This document shows, in pieces, positions 35,183 to 41,515 of a DNA stretch of 64,000 bases. Both the position numbers and the translations under genes were made by a program. Under the pieces are notes generated by a model that worked only from the letters and a program-made list of their open reading frames with translations, was not told where the DNA came from and searched no databases. The stretch lies in contig NZ_SNXS01000015.1 in the NCBI RefSeq assembly GCF_004362525.1, positions 23,550 through 87,549 of the forward strand, in the 5' to 3' direction. This DNA is from Roseateles toxinivorans. GTDB lineage: Bacteria > Pseudomonadota > Gammaproteobacteria > Burkholderiales > Burkholderiaceae_C. The number at the start of each line of letters is the position of its first letter. Positions within the stretch are counted from its first letter, which is position 1.

Positions 35183-36732
35183 AGAAGGCTGGCATGAGCG
35201 CTATCCATCACTCCCAGGCCTCGCGCCGTGAATTCCTGCGCCGCGCCGGCGCCTATTCGGCACTGGGCGCCGCCGGCCCCATGGCGCTGAACCTGGCCGC
35301 GCTGGGCACGGCCGCGGCGCAAAGCGGCGGCGACTACAAGGCCCTGGTCTGCATCTTTCTGTATGGCGGCAACGATGCCTACAACATGGTGCTGGCCACC
35401 GATGCGCCCTCCTGGACCAATTACCTGGCCGTGCGCCAGCAGGGCAGCGACGCTATTGCGCTGGCCGCACCCGGCACCGCGGTGAATGCCGCAGCGGCGG
35501 CCGGCAGCCCGGCACGGCTGGGCGGAGTGCTGGCCTTGAGCCCCCTTAACGCCCAGGGCCGCAGCTTCGCGCTGCACCCGGTGATGGGCGGCGCCCGCGA
35601 TCTGTTCGCCGCCGGCCGCCTGGCCGTGTTGCCCAATATCGGCCCGCTGGTGCGGCCGCTGAGCAAGGCCGACTACCGCAACAGCAGCATCGCGAGGCCA
35701 CCCAAGCTGTTCTCGCACAACGACCAGCAATCGACCTGGCAGACCGGCGCCGTCGAGGGCGCCACCGTCGGCTGGGGCGGGCGCATGGGTGATCTGCTGG
35801 CCTCGAACAACGGCACGGCCCTGTTCACCAGCATCTCGACCTCGGGCAATGCGGTCTGGCTGGCCGGGCGCGAGGTGATGCAGTACCAGGTGTCGAGCCA
35901 GGGCGCGATACGTGTGGGTGGCAGCGGCAGCAGCCTGTTCGGTTCGGCCGTGGTGCAGGACAAGCTGCGCGGCCTGATGCGCAGCGCCCGCAGCAACGAC
36001 CTGCTGGCCCGCGACCACGCCGCCGTGGCTGCCCGCAGCATGGATGCCGAGGCCCTGCTCAGCGGCGCCCTGCCGGCGGCCGGCAACGCACCGTTCGGCA
36101 CGGCGGGCCTGGCCAATGGCGCGGCCGACCCGCTGCTGCAATACGACAACCCGCTGACCGGCGCCAAGGCCACCAACGGCCTAGCCCAGCAGCTGCAGGT
36201 GGTGGCGCGGATGATTGCCGCCCGCCAGACCCTGGGCGTCAAGCGCCAGGTGTTCTTCGTCTCGCTGGGCGGCTTCGACACCCATGACGGCCAGAACCGC
36301 CAGCAGGCCGATCTGATGGCCAGGCTGAGCCATGCGCTGCGCTATTTCGATATGGTGACTCAGGGCCTGGGCGTGGGCAATCAGGTCACCACCTTCACCG
36401 CCTCCGACTTCGGCCGTACCTTCACCAGCAATGGCGATGGCACCGACCATGGCTGGGGCAGCCACCACTTCGTGATGGGCGGGGCGGTCAAGGGCCGCGA
36501 TCTGTACGGCGCCTTCCCGGCCTATGGCCTCGGCGACGGCAAGGGCGACTTCACCAGCCCGCAGCAGATAGCCAACGGCGCGATGTTGCCGCAGACGTCG
36601 GTGGACCAGCTCGGCGCCACGCTGGGCCAGTGGTTCGGGTTGAGCGCGGGTCAGGCTCTGGAGCTGTTTCCGAACCTGGTCAATTTTGATGCGGCCAAGC
36701 GCAATCTGGCGTTCATCTGGCCTACCGAGTAG
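35179..36732 (+). CDS. DUF1501 family protein, Tat-exported
   Basis: 517 aa. The N-terminus carries a twin-arginine signal (ASRREFLRRAGAYSALGAAG), then the DUF1501 opening DYKALVCIFLYGGNDAYNMV and the conserved metal-site-like GGFDTHDGQ and TASDFGRTFTSNGDGTDHGW blocks, which recall the alkaline phosphatase/sulfatase fold. The function of the family is not established. Its ATG overlaps the stop of the DUF1800 gene (ATGA); a second in-frame ATG at 35194 with AGAAGG upstream is an alternative start. Confidence 0.87.
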   Translation: MKKAGMSAIHHSQASRREFLRRAGAYSALGAAGPMALNLAALGTAAAQSGGDYKALVCIFLYGGNDAYNMVLATDAPSWTNYLAVRQQGSDAIALAAPGTAVNAAAAAGSPARLGGVLALSPLNAQGRSFALHPVMGGARDLFAAGRLAVLPNIGPLVRPLSKADYRNSSIARPPKLFSHNDQQSTWQTGAVEGATVGWGGRMGDLLASNNGTALFTSISTSGNAVWLAGREVMQYQVSSQGAIRVGGSGSSLFGSAVVQDKLRGLMRSARSNDLLARDHAAVAARSMDAEALLSGALPAAGNAPFGTAGLANGAADPLLQYDNPLTGAKATNGLAQQLQVVARMIAARQTLGVKRQVFFVSLGGFDTHDGQNRQQADLMARLSHALRYFDMVTQGLGVGNQVTTFTASDFGRTFTSNGDGTDHGWGSHHFVMGGAVKGRDLYGAFPAYGLGDGKGDFTSPQQIANGAMLPQTSVDQLGATLGQWFGLSAGQALELFPNLVNFDAAKRNLAFIWPTE

Positions 36733-36799
36733 CCCCGGCGGCCCAACGGTTTGCAGGCCTGCCTTATGCTCGGATTTTGGGCTCGCACCGAACTCCGCC

Positions 36800-37672
36800 A
36801 TGAAGAAGTTGTTCCCCTCGACCCTGCCATGGCGCCGCCTGGTGCTTGCGGCGGTGGCGGGTCTCGCCCTGCTGGGCGGCTGCGCCACCTTGGATGAAAA
36901 GCAGCGCGAATGGATCTTCCAGCCCAGCGACCGCACCTGGTCGGGCGGCCTGGCCGCGGCCCAGGGCATGGAGGAGGTGTGGATTGAGTACAGCTCCCGC
37001 ATCGCCGGCGCGCCGGTCAGGCTGCATGGCCTGTGGATACCGGCCGAGCGGCCGAATGCGCCGGTGCTGCTCTATCTGCATGGCGCCCGCTGGGACGTGC
37101 GCGGCAGCGCCAACCGGATGCGCCGCATGCAGGAGCTGGGTTTCTCGGTGCTGGGCATCGACTACCGCGGTTTCGGCCAAAGCAGCAAGGCACTGCCCTC
37201 GGAGGCCATGGCCTATGAGGACGCCCGTGCCGCCTGGGATTGGTTGGCCGCTCGCCATCCGCAGACGCCGCGCTATGTGTTCGGCCATTCGCTGGGCGGC
37301 GCCATCGCCGTGCATCTGGCCAGCGAGGTGCAGGGCGCTGCCGCCGGCCTGATCGTCGAGGGCAGCTTCACCTCGATTCCCGATGTGGCCAGCAGCTACA
37401 AATGGGGCTGGCTGCCCGTGGGCCCGCTGATCACCCAGCGCTTCGACGCGGCTGACCGCATCGCCAAGCTCAAGGTGCCGGTACTGGTCGTGCACGGCAG
37501 CGATGACCGGGTGATCAGCCCCGAGCTGGGCCGGGCGCTGTTCGAGCGGGCCCCAGAGCCCAAGCGCTTCGTGCTCGTCGAGGGCGGCTCGCACCACAAC
37601 ACCAATGCGGTGGGCCAGGGGCAGTACCGCGAGGCGCTGGCCGCGCTGTTCGGCTTGCAGGCAACGCCCTAA
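36800..37672 (+). CDS. Alpha/beta hydrolase lipoprotein
   Basis: 290 aa. A lipoprotein signal (LVLAAVAGLALLGGC, Cys near residue 29) precedes an alpha/beta-hydrolase fold. The nucleophile elbow is GHSLGG (Ser near residue 162), the acid is in GSDDRVI (near 236) and the base is in GGSHHN (near 265). The oxyanion region is LLYLHGARWDVRGS. This BEM46/YfhR-like architecture suggests an esterase or acyl-peptide hydrolase at the membrane. Its stop overlaps the convergent comM stop by 4 bases. Confidence 0.85.
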   Translation: MKKLFPSTLPWRRLVLAAVAGLALLGGCATLDEKQREWIFQPSDRTWSGGLAAAQGMEEVWIEYSSRIAGAPVRLHGLWIPAERPNAPVLLYLHGARWDVRGSANRMRRMQELGFSVLGIDYRGFGQSSKALPSEAMAYEDARAAWDWLAARHPQTPRYVFGHSLGGAIAVHLASEVQGAAAGLIVEGSFTSIPDVASSYKWGWLPVGPLITQRFDAADRIAKLKVPVLVVHGSDDRVISPELGRALFERAPEPKRFVLVEGGSHHNTNAVGQGQYREALAALFGLQATP

Positions 37673-38130
37673 CCGACGCTCAGCACCCTCCGGTACTGGA
37701 TTGCCTCGGCCAGGTGCGTGACCTGGATCGCTTCGGCCTCGGCCAGATCGGCAATGGTGCGCGCCACGCGCAGCACGCGGTGGTAGCCGCGGCCCGACCA
37801 GCCCAGCCGGGCGGCGGCGCCTTGCAGAAACTTCGAGGCTGCCGCATCCAGTGGGCAGTGATGGTCCAGCAGCGGGCCGTTCAGTTCCGCATTGCTGCAA
37901 CCCTGCCGGGCCAGCGCGGTCTGGCGGGCGCGGCTCACCCGGGCGGCCATCTGTTCGCTGCTCTCGCCCTCGGCCGCCGCGGCCAGGGTGGCCGGCGCCA
38001 CGGCCGGCACCTCGACCTGCACGTCGATACGGTCCAGAAACGGGCCGCTGAGCTTGGCCTGGTAGCGCGCCACGATGTCCGGCGAGCAGCGGCAGGCGCG
38101 CAGGCTGCTGCCGTGGTGGCCGCAGGGGCA
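37669..38130 (-). pseudogene. comM: comM (YifB, Mg-chelatase-like AAA), 3' part only
   Basis: The 154 codons encode the C-terminal part of ComM, starting inside the CPCG motif (CPCGHHGSSLRACRCSPD), then ARYQAKLSGPFLDRIDVQVEVP and the C-terminal helical domain. In intact ComM this is preceded by an AAA core ending AMNP. Here everything upstream of codon TGC at 38130 is replaced by unrelated DNA. ComM is a helicase that promotes branch migration in natural transformation, and comM is a known integration hotspot. The 5' half is absent from the window and presumably lies beyond the right edge of the island. This copy is non-functional as it stands. Confidence 0.9.
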
Positions 38131-38161
38131 TAGTCGCGTTGCCCTTTTGCCATTCACAAAA

Positions 38162-38560
38162 ATGGTGCGGAAGAGGGCTGCAAAGGCGGAGTCACCGCCT
38201 CCTACCACCATTGGCGAGCACCTCAAGCACGTTCGCCTCGCCAAAGGATTGCTCCAGCGCGAGGTCGCCAAAGAGATCGGTGTCAGCAAAGACACGGTGG
38301 CGAATTGGGAGAAAGGTCAGACGACTCCGCCTGTTTGCCTCGGCCCCAGGATCTTCGACTTTCTTGGATATTGCCTGCTTGCTGATGGTGTTGATCTTGA
38401 GTCACGAATGGCGGCGTACCGCGTTCGGCGTGGACTTACCATGGATGCCGCTGCAAGCCTACTGGGTGTCGATCCGGGTAGCTGGAGCGCTTGGGAGCGG
38501 GGAATTGTTGTCCCCTGGCCAAGATTCCTGATTCAAATAGAGAGGCAGCTCCGCTCTTGA
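38162..38560 (+). CDS. XRE-type helix-turn-helix regulator
   Basis: 132 aa and the first gene inside the island, only about 30 bases from the comM junction. The DNA-binding domain is at about residues 20-50: HLKHVRLAKGLLQREVAKEI then GVSKDTVANWEKG. A second HTH-like repeat follows (MAAYRVRRGLTMDAAASLLG then DPGSWSAWERG), so there may be two tandem HTH units. It probably represses the next gene, which is preceded by a palindromic site. A regulator of integration or excision is another possibility given its place at the boundary. Confidence 0.75.
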   Translation: MVRKRAAKAESPPPTTIGEHLKHVRLAKGLLQREVAKEIGVSKDTVANWEKGQTTPPVCLGPRIFDFLGYCLLADGVDLESRMAAYRVRRGLTMDAAASLLGVDPGSWSAWERGIVVPWPRFLIQIERQLRS

Positions 38561-38589
38561 GTCCGGCGAACACGCTATCAGTTTCCCTG

Positions 38590-38608
38590 TAGTCGTAGAT
38601 CACGACTA
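38590..38608. promoter_or_regulatory. Palindromic operator candidate before LRAT-like gene
   Basis: TAGTCGT (38590-38596) and ACGACTA (38602-38608) are perfect 7-base inverted arms with a 5-base spacer. The site lies between the XRE gene and the LRAT-like gene and is a natural target for the XRE protein. Confidence 0.45.
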
Positions 38609-38665
38609 TTCCGTTAAGGGGAGACACGGGCGGATCAGCCTGGCTGCTTAACGCCAAAGGGAGAC

Positions 38666-39040
38666 ATGATGGTCACGAGACAAGCGCCGATTCGAGTCAT
38701 TGCACGCGCCAAGCTGTCAGGCATTGGGGATCATGTAGGAGTTCAATTGCCTGACGGGCGAGTTGCTCACCGGACACCAGAAGGCAATGAAGTCGTGTCG
38801 CTTGAAGAATTTGCCCAAGGTCGGAAGCTGCGCGAGTTGCGCCGAGCTTCATTGGGAGATTACGGAGCGATTCTTCAGCGGGTCGCTGAGTCAATGCAGG
38901 CATCAGCGAACTATCGTCTCGGCGACAACAATTGCGAGCATTACGCGAGCTTCCTCATGGGCGAATTGCCGCGAAGTCCACAGATGCAGGGCTTAGCGAC
39001 ACTTGCCGCGATCGGTGCCGTCTTGGTATTGGCCAAGTAG
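38666..39040 (+). CDS. LRAT/H-REV107-like domain protein with C-terminal membrane helix
   Basis: 124 aa. The pattern GDHVGVQLPDGRVAHRTP with His23 and His35, and NNCEHYASFLMGE with Cys90, matches the permuted papain-like fold of LRAT/NlpC-P60 proteins, where His and Cys form the active site. Eukaryotic members are acyltransferases or phospholipases; bacterial and viral members are poorly known. Residues 107-123 form a hydrophobic tail (LATLAAIGAVLVL), so the enzyme may sit at the inner membrane and act on lipid. An XRE gene directly upstream suggests tight control. AGGGAGA precedes two adjacent ATG codons (38666, 38669); either could start. Confidence 0.65.
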   Translation: MMVTRQAPIRVIARAKLSGIGDHVGVQLPDGRVAHRTPEGNEVVSLEEFAQGRKLRELRRASLGDYGAILQRVAESMQASANYRLGDNNCEHYASFLMGELPRSPQMQGLATLAAIGAVLVLAK

Positions 39041-39096
39041 ACAAACCTGAAGCCGATAACGTGTCGGTAATGGGTCTGGCGGCGACGCAACGGAGC

Positions 39097-40680
39097 TCAG
39101 AAAGGTTTGAAAATTGACTCTCCCGCTTCATGAAGGCGTCGATAGAACTCTAGTGCATATCGATCAGTCATGCAGGCAATGAAGTCGCAAATTATTCTCT
39201 TCTTGTCCTCAGCCCCATCTAGGTATCTATGAAGATCTCGATAGTCTTCCGGAAGTAGGCGCTCTCCACCCGATTTGCTAAGGACATCAAATATATCCTT
39301 AATAATGTCGGCTCCCCTGTTCTCAACAACCTTGAGGCGAGGGGACATTATTGTTAATTCATAGGTTAAGTGCTTAAGAATTTCTACTCGAGTTCGAGTT
39401 AACTGGTTAAGGTAAACTTTAGAAAGAGCCGGGCATCTATCGTTGTACCTTATCTCAACGCCTTCTATAGCATTTCCGACCAATGATGCAGTAAAGGATG
39501 TTCTGAGATATCCGTTGCCCGCTATGCTGTCAGATAGCTGGTATGCGCTCAAAACTGGCACGTCCATTTGAATTCCACGCTTGCTGTCAAAGATGGTCTT
39601 CAGTACGTTTTTCACCACCGTTTTCGGGGCAAATTTTTTGCTTTGACTGGCTATCTGCTGAGACAGTAGCTCGGTATATCCAAGGGATTGGCGCAGCACC
39701 GCTTCATTACCATCCTCGAAGATCTCGGCAAACAAATCTTGCACGTGATTAAGTAAGTCTTTCTCATCAATACGACCTATCCCCTCTTTCTCTAGGTTAA
39801 AATTAACTTTCTCGTGCACATTTTTAAGGGCTTCACCATCTCTGGAAGTCCTCCAAAGTAAACGAAGTGGGCTGAGAAATTCAGCCTTGAAGGTGTCTTC
39901 TAAGTCATAGGTCGAATATGCGATGTCGTCAGCAATATCCATAATCTGGCATTCTATTGTTTTGAATTCGCCAAGATTTACAGTTTGACCGCTTTCCTTC
40001 AAAACTGCGGCCTTAATATTTGCAACTAGCTCTGCCTCTGACTTGTAGAATCCTTTTTCAATGCGCTTTCCTTCCCGCGCCTGTAACCCTATTTGTTGAT
40101 CATATTTGAGGATCGACGCCAGTGAGCGATAGGTTAGATTTAATCCTACGCGCGCGTCTTTCCCATTGCGGTGAGGTGATTGATCGACATCAACACCTTG
40201 TTCCAGGCGTTTTTCGAGTCGGGCCAAGATCCGCAAAGATTGGGCATTTCCTTCAAACCCACCCATTCCTTGCATGCATTCATTTAGTGCCTTCTCGCCA
40301 TTGTGACCAAATGGAGGGTGCCCAATATCATGTGCAAGAGCGGCAACTTCTATTAGATCGTAGTCAATACGTTGACTTGGCTCGGCATCCAAAAGTTCTT
40401 TACACTCAGAATTCAGCTTCATCGCGATCGTCTTTGCGATCTGAGCTACCTCAATTGAATGCGTGAGCCGATTGCGGAAAAAATCTGTTTCCGTCCCTGG
40501 AAATAGTTGGGTCTTTCCTTGAAGGCGGCGAAAAGCGGGTGAATGAATTAAGCGTGCGTAGTCACGCCTATAGCAGCTTCTGTAATCTGCCGTCCCTGGG
40601 CGATTCCCGATCTGTACGCATCGCTGGCTATCAGCAATGCTATAAAGTTTGCCAGGGACATTTCGTTTTGGACTTGGCAT
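39097..40680 (-). CDS. dgt: Deoxyguanosinetriphosphate triphosphohydrolase-like dNTPase
   Basis: 527 aa, the length of full-size Dgt enzymes. The HD metal site is complete: RLTHSIEVAQ (His74), ALAHDIGHPPFGHNGE (His117-Asp118, His126), and a later DIADDIAYSTYDLED with the fourth ligand. These enzymes split dNTPs into nucleoside and triphosphate. Related dGTPases protect bacteria from phages by draining dNTPs (established for that class; assignment to defence here is inference from island context). Codon use is clearly AT-richer than the core genome. GGGGAGA is well placed before the ATG at 40680, but an intrinsic terminator lies just upstream. Confidence 0.88.
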   Translation of the reverse strand: MPSPKRNVPGKLYSIADSQRCVQIGNRPGTADYRSCYRRDYARLIHSPAFRRLQGKTQLFPGTETDFFRNRLTHSIEVAQIAKTIAMKLNSECKELLDAEPSQRIDYDLIEVAALAHDIGHPPFGHNGEKALNECMQGMGGFEGNAQSLRILARLEKRLEQGVDVDQSPHRNGKDARVGLNLTYRSLASILKYDQQIGLQAREGKRIEKGFYKSEAELVANIKAAVLKESGQTVNLGEFKTIECQIMDIADDIAYSTYDLEDTFKAEFLSPLRLLWRTSRDGEALKNVHEKVNFNLEKEGIGRIDEKDLLNHVQDLFAEIFEDGNEAVLRQSLGYTELLSQQIASQSKKFAPKTVVKNVLKTIFDSKRGIQMDVPVLSAYQLSDSIAGNGYLRTSFTASLVGNAIEGVEIRYNDRCPALSKVYLNQLTRTRVEILKHLTYELTIMSPRLKVVENRGADIIKDIFDVLSKSGGERLLPEDYRDLHRYLDGAEDKKRIICDFIACMTDRYALEFYRRLHEAGESIFKPF

Positions 40681-40697
40681 TTTGTCTCCCCGTTTGC

Positions 40698-40730
40698 AAA
40701 AAAAAAGCCGATCTGCTGATCGGCTTTGGC
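40698..40730 (-). terminator. Intrinsic terminator/attenuator upstream of dGTPase
   Basis: Read on the minus strand, GCCGATC-AGCA-GATCGGC (40724-40707) is followed by a run of nine T (40706-40698). The T-tract ends only about 17 bases before the dGTPase ATG at 40680, so it separates the small leader gene from dgt. Confidence 0.8.
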
Positions 40731-40744
40731 GTCATTTATGACGC

Positions 40745-40930
40745 TTATTTCTTTTTGTTAAGACTCTTTGGCTTTTCCCTAGTGGTAGTCTCGGAGCCTT
40801 GCAAAAGAGTTATACCCTTGATGGCTTCTCTATGCGCTCTGTCGCGCGCATCATGGTAAACAGACATTTCCTTTTTGGCCAATTTCTTGGCTTGCTCAAA
40901 TACATATGAGTCAATAACTGCGGACGGCAT
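40745..40930 (-). CDS. Small charged protein upstream of dGTPase
   Basis: 61 aa, very basic and rich in Lys, with a helical N-terminal half (EQAKKLAKKEMSVYHDARDR) and a Lys-rich tail ending KSLNKKK. There is no membrane segment or known domain. AAGGAG is 8 bases before the ATG at 40930, and a good sigma-70 promoter with a palindromic operator lies just upstream, so it is very probably expressed. A strong terminator follows within 15 bases of its stop. It could be a leader peptide, a modulator of the dGTPase, or an independent DNA-binding protein. Confidence 0.6.
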   Translation of the reverse strand: MPSAVIDSYVFEQAKKLAKKEMSVYHDARDRAHREAIKGITLLQGSETTTREKPKSLNKKK

Positions 40931-41515
40931 TTTGCACTCCTTGTAGATGACTTATTCTAGTATAGAATAAATAATGGCTGTTGGTCAAATATATTATTGG
41001 TGACGGCTGAAGAATACGACGATAGCGAGCGATCTATTGTGCCTTGGCAGAAACGAATAATTCGTTTCCAAACGAAAGCAGAAGCTTCGCGGGAAATATT
41101 GGGTCGATCGGCTTGTGCCGAATATATTGTTCGCCGAGCAGTCTTAGCTGCTAAGGCAGTGATGTGGCGAGGGCACATCTTTCTCGTTAGGCCAGCTATG
41201 GGAGGCGCTAAGAGCTTTGGGATCATGTTGATGCGGCGTTGCCCCGACGTTGTGTGGCAGCGATGCTGAAGAAAAAAGCATGGCAACCGTGTCGACCAAT
41301 TCGATGCCTGCATTGCAAGCAATTTCCCTGCCAATCAAAAAACCACATACGAATCAGGCACTTGCTATCGCGCCTCTCGATATCGCACCTGTAATGTAAG
41401 GCAAACCGACATGAGCAAGTACAGGGTCACTTCCATTGAAATGCAGACGGATGCGTACTAACAACGAAAAGCACCCAGCCGTGACTGCTTCTGATGGGGA
41501 TCAGTGCACGGTTGG
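40931..41515. other. 585-base stretch without a firm gene
   Basis: Apart from the promoter/operator at 40952-40988 nothing here is well supported. Two overlapping open frames of about 90 and 125 codons (plus strand 40997-41269 from TTG, minus strand 40957-41334) lack ribosome sites and known domains. The plus-strand frame has a mixed charged composition and might be a decayed or novel gene. No tRNA, repeat or IS end is evident. Confidence 0.4.
40952..40988 (-). promoter_or_regulatory. Promoter with overlapping palindromic operator (small gene/dGTPase)
   Basis: On the minus strand, TTGACC (40988-40983) and TATACT (40964-40959) form a sigma-70 promoter with 18-base spacing. The perfect palindrome TTATTCTA-GTA-TAGAATAA (40952-40970) covers the -10 element and probable start site, a layout that fits a repressor. 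Confidence 0.65.
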
